NCBI RefSeq assembly: GCF_964340395.1
Contig: NC_135569.1
Location: 13,983,519-14,047,518, forward strand
Source of the DNA: Glandiceps talaboti
Lineage: Eukaryota > Hemichordata > Enteropneusta > Spengelidae
Direction: 5' to 3'
Length of the DNA: 64,000 bases
The position numbers were made by a program, and so were the translations under genes. Shown here piece after piece: positions 23,761 through 64,000 of the stretch (positions are counted from its first letter, which is position 1; each line of letters starts with the position of its first letter). The notes beneath the pieces are model-generated. The model did not search any database and was not told where the DNA came from. It saw nothing but the letters and a program-made list of their open reading frames with translations.

Positions 23761-26700
23761 CAAGAAAAATCAACCATTATCATTAATACACAAACGCCTT
23801 TTACTTTTTATTATCTTTGAAATGTATCGATTTACTATGATATATCAGTGTAACCAAAGAACGTGCAATGATGACAGTTATTACAAACCACATATAGATA
23901 TCGCCTATTATATTTCCACTGAAATAGACGTCGAATCAAATATCTTGAATAGTAAACTGACCGTGTCAGTCAATTCTTTCTCTCTATATATTTGTAATTT
24001 ATACAGTTGGTACCGTCTGTCGATTGTAATATGAATCCTATCTGATTCCCCAGACTTTAATTGGTTTTAATTTCATATGTCAGCTCTGTGACGTAATTGT
24101 ACACGCCGTCATCGGTAACTAATTGTAATGTGACATCGATATCATAAAGAATCCATGGCGAGTGATTCATTTATGATTTAGACAGGCATGAATCATTTTG
24201 ACCTTTTTAAAAAAAAATAAGTAGTGCGACCCCCGAATTTATGTTGATGTGATACACAAAAAGTGACATATCTTATTATTTGATAATTTCCTACGAACAG
24301 AACCGATCCAAGAGACATACCCACCACCACCGAGAACACCACAAGCATCCACATACATATAAAGATAGAGGGCGCTGTCCACCACCACCGGAGAAAACTC
24401 CTGTTGATGCCTGTATCCAAGATACGTGTCGGGCCGACAGTGAATGTTACCCACGTTCATGCTGCTACAATGGATGTCTTTATACGTGTTCAGACGTTGT
24501 TATGCCTCCTCCAGGTAAACATGATGTTATTTGCCATGTAAAAGGACATATTGCGTGTCAGATATAGATATTTGATCGTAAAATATTAAAATTGAATTAA
24601 AGTGACACACAAGTAATATGCGCATGCGTCTGTACTTGTTGAACATTTATTAAACTCTTCCATAAAAGTGATATTAAAGAAAGAGCAGAATATGCCATTA
24701 ATTGCATTTGATAATTTTCATCAATGAAAGTTAGGAAAAGTTCACAATATACACTTTGTACAGTTTCCATTATTTTGTTCTTGATTGTACCGAGAGTGGG
24801 CTGGAGTTTTATTAAACAAAGGAACACCAAAATTCAGGGATTTTCTCATGTGTTTCATATTATTATCATTTAACATGATGTCGTAAATGAGTTCTGTTTG
24901 ATCTTTTTTCAGTGCTTGACTGGTTAAGGGAACCTACCAGACAAAAAAACTCAGGTAAGAAAGGGGAGGTCTCCCCTCCACTGTCTATGATTTAATGACA
25001 GCCTTATCCGATTCATAGAACATATACAACGGAAATCATAAACCCTGCAACAAAACGTCGTCTGGTTCAACAAAAATCTCATTAACAAAGCTACATTCTA
25101 TCGGCTGGCTAGACAAAAATCTTACCAACAGCGTTTCGTCAATTGTCTGGCGTGACAAACATCTTTACCGTATTGTTACACTTTCTATGCGTGAGCTACC
25201 ATTATCTTAGGAGATCAACGCCAAATTCATATGTCCCGCCTGGTAAACCTAATATCTGGCGCGTTCTTTGATATTTTTGAGACAGTCAATTGACTAAAAT
25301 GTATCAATTGTAGTTCAGTTCTTGTTGTGCCAGACGATGTGGAAATATAATTAGATTTTTGTCGAGCAGACGAGAACATTTACAACATCAAAGAGATATT
25401 TTGTCTGGCCAGACAAAAACTGTGGCAATGTTTAATAATGAGATTTTTGTCGAACCAGGTGGTTTTGTTTCAGGGTTTGTGATTTCCGTTGTATTACCCT
25501 TTTGCGAATTTTTCATGATTATTCTAATAATTTTTAAAGCTATTGTGACTCAAAAGTAGGCACGAATTTACTTACTTGTGTGAAGTATTCCATCTCAACC
25601 CATTGGTCTATGGGGTTGTGTTCATCTCTGCTTTATCTTCTTCTAGGGTATTGGCTGATCAGTGGACCAGAACAGCCCTCCACAGGTAATATAGCGATTA
25701 CATAGATTCCTACATGTTTTAATGTACAATCTATATTAGAGAACAGGGAACAGGACAAATAATCAGTTTTGTTCTCGCAATTTTCCAGATTTCTAATATT
25801 ATTTTCTGTATATTTCAAATGAAGTTTTGAATACTGTTTCCTCGTACTGTTTTTTCTTTCTATTTCCTACCTGATATCAATGTCTTATACAGAAAATAAT
25901 AATAGAAATCCGGAAAATTGCGAGAACAAAATTGATTATTTGTCCTGTTCCCTGTGGTAGAACTGATCATGGAGTCATACGTATTTTATAGTCTAGTTCC
26001 TATTCAGTATCGCTACGACCATAGACATATACTTCCATGCTACGACTCACAGTCTAGTCAAGGCCCTGACGAAAGGTGTTAATTATGGTTCAACCTCATA
26101 GTGAGCGAAGCACAACCATGCATGTCACTAGTAATGACGGGCTGTCGTCACCCCTCATCAAATATTCATTTGGTACAGCTGTTTTGACGATGTCCAATGT
26201 CCAATCAGGACGCCACAGCCAGTCCTTTTAAATTAAATCACGTGGGGACACAACAACATAATCATGTTTATATGAACGCCGTGGGAGGGATCACATGTCA
26301 GGAATGTGTGCTGATTGAGGGAATTTGACCAGACTGCGTTAGAAACCAGTCTGGTCATCCAGACTAAGCATTTTAGAATATCTATTATATTGTAACAATT
26401 CAAGTACTCCCAGGATATATAATAGCACCATGTTACAACTGCTGACATTAGATCATGGACGAACGGAAACTGTTACAAACAGGGAAAGTAAACAAATTGA
26501 ATTGGATTAATAACACTTGGCACAGCATGTTTGAACAGCAGAGACTTGTATTACACACTATGGTTTGATAAGAACAGTTTCATGGCCTCTTCATGTGTAC
26601 ATGAAATGCCAGGAGAACTGGAAATTTGTTTGTGAATGTGAACTACTATATGTAAAGAGACTGCATTAATTATCAAATGATGGAATTTAATACAAATACA

Positions 26701-27518
26701 AGTCTCTGTACTTTCAACATTCTGTGCCAAGTGTTATTAATACAATTCTGTTGTTTACTTTTTTCTGTTTGTAGCAGGTTCCATTTGTCAATGGTCTGAT
26801 GTCAGCAGTTGTAAGTCATTGGAAACAAAATTATGGACTAGACTGAGTTTTATCATTGGGCACACTTCAATCTCTCATTACAAACTGATGCTTAACAGGA
26901 ATGCAAACAAAGATAAAGTCCTTCAGTCTATCCATTGACTTCAAGTGGGCGAGTCTAATTGTCATGTTTAAAACTGGGAACTAATTTCCATGAGCACATG
27001 TACTGTACTTAAATTTTTCAGTATTTATCGCCCGTCCCCAAACAACCTAGCAAGAGATCAAAACTTTGCCTATTTAGGGGGTGACCTTATCCCTAATACG
27101 CCAGTAAAACATCCTCGCTTACATGGCCATACATGTGTTCCCAGCTCCTGGCAGAATTCAATTGAAATATGAATTCGTATTGAAATATGATTTGTATCCT
27201 TTGATAGGTTTACATTTGGTAAGAAAGTAATAATAAGGCCCCCTAGTTAGGCAAGTTTCGACCGCTTGCGAGATTGTTTGGGTATCAGAACAAATACATA
27301 ACTGTAAGGATATGGACAAGTTTACACAAAATGGAACAATGCTTATATCTGTGCCATTTCTATACATTTAATTTTCTACAGAGTCCTGCAGTACTACTGT
27401 ATTTCAGGATGGTAATATGGAACCAGGTTGTCCAACTGGATATGTTTGTTCAATCCAAGACGACGGCGATCCACAGAATGATATTCCAAACAGAGGTGTA
27501 TGTGTGAAAGAGACATAA
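17708..27518 (+). CDS. WFDC1: WFDC1/ps20-like secreted WAP four-disulfide core protein, five exons
   Basis: Spliced model: 17708-17845, 24301-24514, 24913-24954, 25647-25685, 27382-27518; 189 residues, all junctions GT-AG and in phase. Residues 1-22 form a signal-peptide-like leader. RSKR (48-51) is a furin-like site, followed by a His-rich stretch. The WAP core has all eight cysteines (C72, C84, C89, C95, C100, C101, C105, C109) in RCPPPP...CRADSEC...CCYNGCLYTC. The WFDC1-specific tail follows: PPPVLDWL, GYWLISGPE, a CSTT motif, and CPTGYVC...IPNRGVCVK. This matches vertebrate WFDC1 domain by domain; the protein stops soon after RGVCVKET and lacks the basic C-terminal tail of the vertebrate form. 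Family knowledge: secreted growth-modulating and extracellular-matrix-associated factor with a WAP fold. Tail to tail with PEX2. Confidence 0.93.
18143..18421 (+). repeat. Compound microsatellite (CAGA)n-(CA)n-(CATA)n in WFDC1 intron 1
   Basis: Short (CAGA)n and (CA)n tracts at 18143-18200, then (CATA)n from 18231 interrupted by (CA)n. Complementary in sequence to the array at 22857-23464. Long frames of HTYI/YVCM type across it are repeat artefacts. Confidence 0.97.
18430..21540 (+). other. WFDC1 intron 1, central part
   Basis: Intronic sequence with one MITE-like element (19785-20100) and no exon recognised. Short open frames here have no codon or homology support. Confidence 0.6.
19785..20100 (+). 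mobile_element. MITE-like element (GGGTCGGCAGTGAAA family), fuller copy
   Basis: Reads GGTGGCTGGGGTAGGTAGAT, then ATGTACAGCCATTACAGATT, GCATCCACTATTTCTCGTGA and GTTTAGGGTCGGCAGTGAAA to GGGGTCGGGTTACGG. The same order, inverted, is at 53515-53880; a deleted copy lies at 4440-4645. No coding capacity. Confidence 0.75.
21541..21890 (-). mobile_element. tRNA-derived SINE
   Basis: On the minus strand the head reads like a tRNA: GGGCGAATGGTTAGAGTGG (A-box region) and the B box GGTTCGAACCC, followed by a body ending in the AGCGCTATATAAAAGCC motif (plus strand TTTTATATAGCGCTTTCCCA). No clear poly-A tail or target duplication identified. The family name cannot be given from sequence alone. Confidence 0.7.
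21891..22856 (+). other. WFDC1 intron 1, distal part
   Basis: No gene, RNA or repeat family recognised in this intronic stretch. Confidence 0.5.
22857..23464 (+). repeat. Large compound microsatellite (TATG)n-(TG)n-(TCTG)n
   Basis: Blocks of (TATG)n, (TG)n, (TCTG)n and (CATG)n over about 600 bp. The (TCTG)n block at 23217-23288 is pure. Antisense in sequence to 18143-18421 and to the (CAGA)n at 23664-23760. The long open frames crossing it in all phases are artefacts of the four-base period. Confidence 0.98.
23465..23762 (+). repeat. GACAGA-rich, (CAAA)n and (CAGA)n tracts, with a possible retroelement tail
   Basis: GAGACAGA-type repeats, then a unique 70-base piece ending in CTGAATAAAAAAATCAATC and a clean (CAAA)n run, then (CAGA)n to 23760. 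The AATAAA plus short-repeat ending resembles a LINE or SINE tail, but no body is recognisable. Confidence 0.75.
24301..24514 (+). CDS. WFDC1: WFDC1 exon 2 (His-rich segment and complete WAP core)
   Basis: Acceptor CTACGAACAG. Encodes RSKR, a His-rich stretch and the eight-cysteine WAP core up to VMPPP. Donor GTAAAC, phase 1. Confidence 0.92.
24913..24954 (+). CDS. WFDC1: WFDC1 exon 3, 42 nt
   Basis: Encodes VLDWLREPTRQKNS, aligned with VLDWLVQPKPRW of vertebrate WFDC1. TTTTTTCAG acceptor, GTAAGA donor. Confidence 0.9.
25035..25490 (+). mobile_element. Foldback MITE in WFDC1 intron 3
   Basis: Inverted arms of about 65 bp: CAACGGAAATCATAAACCCT, AAACG..GTCTGGTT and CAACAAAAATCTCATTA at the left; TAATGAGATTTTTGTCG, AACCAGG and AGGGTTTGTGATTTCCGTTG at the right. 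The interior has further TTGTCTGGC/AGACAAAA inverted motifs. Non-coding. Confidence 0.85.
25647..25685 (+). CDS. WFDC1: WFDC1 exon 4, 39 nt
   Basis: Encodes GYWLISGPEQPST, aligned with NGWLLDGPEE of the vertebrate protein. TTCTTCTAG acceptor, GTAATA donor. Confidence 0.9.
25735..25955 (+). mobile_element. Foldback element in WFDC1 intron 4
   Basis: Arms of about 70 bp: ACAGGGAACAGGACAAATAA, TTTGTTCTCGCAATTTTCC at the left; GGAAAATTGCGAGAACAAAA, TTATTTGTCCTGTTCCCTGT at the right. Confidence 0.88.
25985..26320 (+). mobile_element. Diverged copy of the 16176 MITE family
   Basis: Shares TAGTCTAGTTCCTAT at the left, GTCTAGTCAAGG, AGCTGTTTTGAC and ATGTTTATATGAACGCCGTG with 16176-16480, in the same order. 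Confidence 0.5.
26436..26811 (+). mobile_element. TA-inserted MITE with long TIRs, copy 1 (WFDC1 intron 4)
   Basis: Begins CAACTGCTGACATTAGATCA and ends with its inverse, ATGGTCTGATGTCAGCAGTTG in part; terminal inverted repeats of about 130 bp including AATAACACTTGGCACAGCAT. Flanked on both sides by TA, as in Tc1/mariner-type insertion. Non-autonomous. Confidence 0.88.
27382..27518 (+). CDS. WFDC1: WFDC1 exon 5 and stop
   Basis: Encodes the second cysteine-rich part (SCSTT, GCPTGYVCSIQDDGD, IPNRGVCVKET) and TAA. Flanked closely by two copies of the same TA-type MITE. Confidence 0.93.
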
Positions 27519-27547
27519 CCAGGTAAAATAATGGGTCCACTAACTTA

Positions 27548-27915
27548 CAACTGCTGACATCAGACCGTGGACGAACAGGATCTGTTACAAACAGGGAAAG
27601 TAAACAACTAAATTGGACTAATAACACTTGGCACAGCATGTTGGAAGTAAAAGGACTTGTATTACATTCAATCACTTGATAACATAGGTTGCATGGTCTC
27701 TATTCATAGTTCACATTCACAAACAAATTTTCAGTTACCTTGGCATTTCATGTACACATAAAGAGGCCATAAAACTGGTCTTATCAAACCATGAAATGTA
27801 ATACAAGTCTCTGTTGCTCCAACATGCTGTGCCAAGTGTTATTAATCCAATTCAGTTGTTTACTTTCCCTGTTTGTAACAGGTTCAGATCATCCATGGTC
27901 TGATGTCAGCAGTTG
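27548..27915 (+). mobile_element. TA-inserted MITE with long TIRs, copy 2 (just after WFDC1 stop)
   Basis: Same family as 26436-26811, with the same ends CAACTGCTGACATCAGACC and inverse, flanked by TA. It starts 30 bases after the WFDC1 stop codon, so it probably forms most of the 3' UTR. Confidence 0.9.
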
Positions 27916-28924
27916 TATAAGGTCAACTTTAAGTTATTATTATTATTATAAAATATCTTTATTTAGGGTAAAACTCAATAAGCGTTACAAACAATGCAAA
28001 GTGTAGAAGGGTCGGCTTTTTTCCATTGAGGCTGTTATACATCAAATCAACAATCACACAAAAAGTCCACTTACAAATTCTAACATACATTAAAAGACAT
28101 ATAATACACACAGGACTTGGCAAATGTTGTTTTACATTAATTTTTCAATCAGGAAGCCATGATAAAATTGTTTTATAAATCAAAAATTCAAAATAAACAC
28201 CAAATCCTCATCCATATGGCCACTTTAAAGATTATGAGAGTCTGTCCACTGCATTCCTTCATCATCCAAACTTTTTTTTCTCACTCACAGAGTAAAAGAA
28301 GACCATCACAACAAATCCATCTTCAAATGAAATATAAGCAACTTTTATTACAAAATTTAGTAAAAAATTTCATTTAAATCTTTCATATTGCATTTAAATC
28401 TTTGATATTGCACAATTTTTTATTTGGATTCTAATTTCTTTACCTTTTTTTCTCACAAAAACAAAATTATAAAACTTCTTGTTTTATATGGAATGCCTCT
28501 TCACCGACATCTTTGTATACAGGGTAATCTGTTACTTCATCTTTCTTTCTGAAAATGTACTTTATTGCACTCTGAAAAAGGTGAAACTGATTTTTTGCAT
28601 TATGAGAGCATACTAGGTATTTCTAAATAAAACATTTTTGATGAAACTTTTGGTGTTTGGTGATTTTTGCATTGTATGCTCAGCAGTATAAACTTAATAG
28701 GAAAGGATAGAAGTGACAAAATCATGGCAGGCTTGATAAACTTGACGGAAGTTTTGGAATGTCAGAGGATGGTACTAAAATGGGATGTGTTCATCACCTG
28801 ACAATTCACCACTAGGACTATGTAACAAGTACATTCAACTTCAACCTGTCAAATGATTAGCTATGATTCTAGTCTGTAAGGTATGCCGTGACAGGGCGCC
28901 CTCACACATCGGTCGACTCCTCAT

Positions 28925-28960
<36 letters not shown>

Positions 28961-29111
28961 CTGTTTATGTTATCGTTAGGTTGGAATTGAAATATGTCTA
29001 TCTTTGAGTCAAACACATCATGTCCCATGAGTGAAACACCAAGCCAACATCATTTTTACTGTAATACTAGCTCCAGTATCAATAGTCATCAGGGACATCG
29101 GTTTTAAAATA
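27916..29111. other. Convergent 3' regions of WFDC1 and PEX2
   Basis: No coding exon. AATAAA at 28192-28197 may end WFDC1 transcripts; TTTATT at 28561-28566 is an AATAAA for PEX2 on the minus strand, so the two transcripts could just avoid or slightly overlap each other. A (GT)n tract lies at about 28927-28959. Confidence 0.5.
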
Positions 29112-29366
29112 CTGGATAATGACATTATGTGCTACCTAAGTTACCCTGGATAATGACATTTCGGGCTACCTAAATTACCCATGATAATGACATTATGTGC
29201 TACCTAAGTTACCCTGGATAATGACATTTCGGGCTACCTAAATTACCCATGATAATGACATTATGTGCTACCTAAGTTACCCTGGATAATGGCATTTCGG
29301 GCTACCTAAATTACCCATGATAATGACATTATGTGCTACCTAAGTTACTCTGGATGTTGTTGTGTG
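29112..29366 (-). repeat. 34-bp minisatellite grown from the PEX2 stop-codon region
   Basis: Alternating 34-bp units (68-bp period) of GATAATGACATTATGTGCTA and GATAATGACATTTCGGGCTA, each with CCTAAGTTAC or CCTAAATTAC. On the minus strand each unit carries AACTTAGGTAGC, the same bases as the last codons and stop of PEX2 (AAACTTAGGTAGCACA). It lies directly 3' of the stop codon. Confidence 0.92.
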
Positions 29367-60271
<30,905 letters not shown>

Positions 60272-60308
60272 CTTCATTCAATCTAATCATTTTGTAAGCA
60301 GCTTTCTT

Positions 60309-60540
60309 ATTGGCCAATTCCCATTGTCCCTCCAGGTCAAAATTCTGTCATCATCATAAAGTGGTCACGTACGCCTTAGATCAGATAAAAATGACCAGAG
60401 AGATGTAATCATAATATCTTAAGTTACATATATACGAAATATACATTTAAATGATGAACATTTTTCTTGAAAGCATCGATTTTCTACTAGAAACTTTGAC
60501 CAATCATATGGAATCTTACAATGCGACTAACGCATGCGCC
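60309..60540. promoter_or_regulatory. Probable divergent promoter between PEX2 and the + strand gene
   Basis: ATTGGCCAAT at 60309-60318 gives a CCAAT box on both strands, 38 bp upstream of the PEX2 ATG; another CCAAT is at 60500-60504 and an NRF-1-like CGCATGCGCC at 60531-60540. No TATA box seen. A CTAAG-GTAATT sequence ending near 60674 could be the donor of a 5' non-coding exon for the + strand gene. Confidence 0.45.
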
Positions 60541-60674
60541 TGAAAGTTCAATAAACTAATTCGAATTTGGGAGTTGAGCTCTGCTGGCCACATACCACTG
60601 GTGACGAGTGAGGCCCTGGTTCGTGATCGAATTTGGCAGAAGTTCGTCGGTTGAAGCTTAATTCTGAACTAAGG

Positions 60675-62590
60675 TAATTATTGATATCATAACTGCCAAG
60701 TGCAAAATTAATGACAGGTTTGTACAAATGTGGAGGGAATTTTCACTCTCTCTAAATGTCAATGCCATTTATTTTACGAGTAACGTACAGGGACATCGTA
60801 AAAATTAATTTTTGTAGCATACTCATATATACACACATACAATTACAATTGTTCGGTCTCTGTGTGAGATCGTTCAATAGTTTTAACTTTAAAAACATAT
60901 TCTTCTTTCTCCCTCTTACGAGTGTCACCAGCTGCGCTTGCCCGGCGTCGATCAGTTGTCGATTACAAATAATAAACACTTTGTTGTTCAACAAATAAGC
61001 GAACCCGATCGTATTAACTATCAACATACGTACGGTCTCAGGATTTAAACACCCACAAAACAATAAGTGCGTTGATTAGCTATTTATTAAGCGTGTCCCT
61101 TGACATAATACCGTCGGTAGTAAGTTTCTTTCCAGGTGCGATTGTCTGTCATTTGACCGTCGCGAGCTTGTCATTCTTTGCAGTCGGAACCACGGATACT
61201 ATTACGATTTTCGTCGCGTAGATTTGTCTCGTCCTATTTCTGTCTGTATCTGTCCCGACAATTCTCACGAAGAGGACTTCAACTTGAAGGCTTGGTGGGC
61301 GTGTTTTTTGTTTTGTGTTTTACAACCATGAACATTTTTGAACTCTTCGAGTGTTTGATAATATTTGCTTTACACAAGAGAAATGCACGTTAGAAACGTT
61401 GATCATCAAATCAGAACTTTTCAAATGAAGAAGTACGAAAACATGTTATGAAATCTCATGATCTAATATCACAAATGACCCATTTCAAAGATTTTGATTA
61501 TTTGAGTTATCACTCACCACAATAATATAATCTAACAATGAAGGTATTTACAACCCAAAGAAAAATAAAAGCCCTCAAAAAAAAGATGTCAAGTGTCTTC
61601 AGCGTTTTTCATTTCCCCCATTTTTGTTCTACCTAACTATCACAGTATGACCAGTTGTAGTAAGTTACTCTATGGAATTTAAACAATAGTGGTTGCCATG
61701 GATACCATGATGCTGCTGCATTTGTATGTTCATTCACTGAACAATATTATTGTTATCTGAAAGGTGTGATCCATTGAAATAAACAACAAGTAAACAAGTC
61801 CCTGATTTAAACCTAACCAAATATTTTTGCATGACCTTATTCACAACAACGTGTACCTAACTACAAATACAATCAAATTTAAGTTACACTCCCAGCCTCC
61901 ATAATTTTAGTCTAGGTTCCTGACGACCGTACTCCGATTTGACACTTCGTTATCGTCATACATTAACAAGATAACGTAGTGTAAAATCAGAAAATGGTTG
62001 TCAGGAACTGGACTACCACAATGTTTACAGAAACAGATAAATTTTGTCAAAGTTGTGTAGTTTTTTTTCAATACAGCTTAATAACTCATAGACATGCCAG
62101 TAAGCAGATATGGTAGAGTGAATATTCCACTAGAAAAAAAACTGCTGGAATGCAAGACTTTTCATTCAGGTGTCTGTATTTAGTCATGCAAGTAGTGTGA
62201 AGTGAGCGTTAGTACTCAAGAATATGTGTAAGCCTGATAATTCATGGTTTCTCTTAATAAAGTTTAATTGGATAAATCCTTAACAAAAAGTTTTTTTTTC
62301 CGACTCTTTTGTTATTGATTGACGGCATGTAATGTAGTCATGTTTTTTCTTGCAATAATGTATGGTTAGCTTTGAATGAAAAGGTGTTCCCTGCCACATA
62401 AAACAGAAGCCTCCATGGTTTCTGACTCTGTGCATGATCAGAGTCTCATTGAATTGGCACAGCGCCAGCGTCAGTGCAGTTCAGTTAAGCTGTTGACACA
62501 GACTTAATGTCAAAGGTACCTGACCCCACAGGGAGTGAAGCCATCAGATTAAAGAGCTTGCTCTCAGGTACACATTGACTGGATTGCTCA
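60675..62590 (+). other. Region between the divergent promoter and the acidic-protein exon
   Basis: No coding exon recognised. Contains a foldback element (61909-62028). Could be the first intron of the + strand gene. Confidence 0.45.
61909..62028. mobile_element. Small foldback element (TAGTCTAGGTTCCTGAC ends)
   Basis: TAGTCTAGGTTCCTGACGACC and the inverse GGTTGTCAGGAACTGGACTA, with TTATCGTC/GATAACG pairing nearer the centre. About 120 bp. Confidence 0.85.
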
Positions 62591-62597
62591 ATGGAAC

Positions 62598-62903
62598 ATG
62601 GACGGTGACGATCTCAAGACGGAAGAAATTATTGACCAAGCAAAAGAAGACGATACCGTTGTTGAAGATTTGCCGGTGGAAGAATCGCAAGACGTGAAAG
62701 AAGACGCGGAAGAAGCAGAGCAACAACCGACAGAGCCCGAACAACCTGCACAGGTTGAAGCGGTGACACAGATAGAGATAGTTGAAGACACTGCTCCAGA
62801 ACCGATCGAACAGAGAGAGGAGGAGATACTTGAACCTGTAATTGAGGAGGAAGACGAAGAAGAGGAGGAAGGAGGAGGAGGCAAAGACACAAAAGAGGAG
62901 GAG
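62598..62903 (+). CDS. First coding exon of an unknown acidic protein
   Basis: ATG at 62598 (GGAACATGGACG) opens a frame of 102 codons rich in Glu and Asp: MDGDDLKTEEIIDQAKEDD, PVEESQDVKEDAEEAEQQ and an EEEDEEEEEGGGG stretch, KDTKEEE, then a possible donor GTGGGA at 62904. No folded domain is recognisable; low-complexity acidic N-termini are common in nuclear and cytoskeletal proteins, so no function is proposed. Another ATG at 62591 overlaps the start in a different frame and stops after five codons, a possible translation-dampening uORF. The frame runs on to 62984 without similarity after the donor, which supports splicing there. No downstream exon was found before the window ends. Confidence 0.6.
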
Positions 62904-64000
62904 GTGGGATTGTTTTATATACTAGATGTTGATTTAGCTAATTTACATTGTTTTTGTTGCGTAAATACCCGTTACAGTTTATAATACCATAGTAATTGGA
63001 TTTGTGTAATTGCTGGTAATTAGACCTGTTGTGTCTATTTCAAAACGACTATTGTTATCAACTTAGGTGCTTAGTATTTGTTCATCAGTGCATGTGTTTT
63101 GTGTAGCGTATCAAGTTAACTTTGAACTCATGAATGATCCTCGTAGTGGTAACCCCATGTTGACCCAAGCATGTCGGTTGCCAGTCATTATATCTGATTC
63201 ATGCCGTCCCTTTAAAAAAGAAAAGAAATTGGCATTGACACAAGGGGTTTACCACCATGATTTATTACCCCAACCAAATTTGATGAATGAAGTTTAAAAC
63301 AAAGTCTGGTTTCTAAACACCTTTGTAATGTAATATACAAAGTTTATTATAATAAAGCTATAGACTAAACCAGACGATCAAAAAATGCCCAGTTGAAGAT
63401 TCTTGAATATTCAAAATGGTATGTTCACATTCAAAAAATGGGGTTGACGGTTTGAGAGGGTGTACAATAATGATTACGTAGTAAAAAGTATTGTTAACAA
63501 ATCTATGCACGTTTAGTCTTCTGTTATAGGGGATAATAGATTGCCGATGGTGCTGGGAGGGTATAACCGATTTTTTCATTCCTGGCACTCGTAACTTCTC
63601 TCGTATAGTTCTTGTTGTTGGCACAATACCAGAAGGATGACATGAACAGCATGTGTTAGTGTATAGGGGCGTTTATTGTACTACTACAAGTCAGCAATGG
63701 TCGCCCACCTGTACCTTGCTAAATATGCACATGTGGTCTCGGATGGGAAGACAGTTATTGTCTGTGGAATGCCCTCAGTGGTAGACGCTTGATTGTTTGT
63801 CTCAAGTAAACTAGATGTGTAGGTACCGTCTGCCAAGAAAGCTTTTGTGTTTGGAACTCTTAGATGAGTATTTATGCTAATAAACAATTCTAGAGTTACT
63901 AGCTTTTATAGGACTTGAGATTCAGGTATGTAACCTGATATAAAGAACTATTGTTATGTGATCAACAAAGGTATTTTGACAATTTCCTAAAGTGAAATAA
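62904..64000 (+). other. Probable intron of the acidic-protein gene
   Basis: About 1.1 kb to the window end with no further exon, repeat or RNA gene recognised. Confidence 0.4.

Noticed and set aside
22856-24034. Long open frames of MYVC, HTYI and SVCL repeats
   Set aside because: Artefacts of tetranucleotide microsatellites, open in several phases on both strands.
62588-62892. Ser-rich and Leu-rich minus-strand frames
   Set aside because: Shadows of the acidic + strand exon; Glu codons read in reverse give Ser/Leu/Pro runs.

Overview
The window is animal nuclear DNA: AT-rich, gene-poor, with long introns, GT-AG splice sites, many microsatellites and minisatellites, foldback MITEs and a tRNA-type SINE. 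Gene content (a secreted tandem F-type lectin, intronless BTB/kelch genes, WFDC1, PEX2) suits a marine invertebrate bilaterian such as a hemichordate or amphioxus, but a lophotrochozoan cannot be excluded. All gene models were read by hand from the sequence; splice sites were accepted where phase, consensus and protein homology agree.

Layout. 152-5908 (-): a six-exon gene for a secreted protein with two F-type (fucose-binding) lectin domains, made by tandem duplication of a two-exon module together with its intron. 8885-10146 and 10745-12907 (+): two neighbouring single-exon genes of the KLHL type, both with two BTB domains in a row; the first has a one-base frameshift and no kelch domain, the second looks complete. 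12908-17707: intergenic, with MITEs. 17708-27518 (+): WFDC1 (ps20-like WAP protein), five exons, with very large tetranucleotide arrays in intron 1 and several foldback elements in later introns. 29367-60271 (-): PEX2, the peroxisomal RING ubiquitin ligase, seven exons, 298 codons, tail to tail with WFDC1. Its intron 3 is 20 kb, full of minisatellites, and holds two candidate + strand exons of another gene (42856-43838). 62598-62903 (+): first coding exon of an acidic protein that diverges from the PEX2 promoter.

The most striking structure is in PEX2. The end of exon 6, which encodes the first half of the RING finger, together with its 5' splice site has been amplified into about 59 tandem units (29760-34395) filling intron 6. 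Every unit carries the C-x-H-x2-C-x2-C part of the RING and a consensus splice donor. The units next to the true exon are 80 bp and bring an in-frame stop right after the donor; most of the rest are 78 bp and stay open in frame for many units. PEX2 still reads as intact if the first donor is joined to exon 7. A second minisatellite grows from the PEX2 stop-codon region, and a third, in the lectin gene, repeats that gene's own splice-donor sequence.
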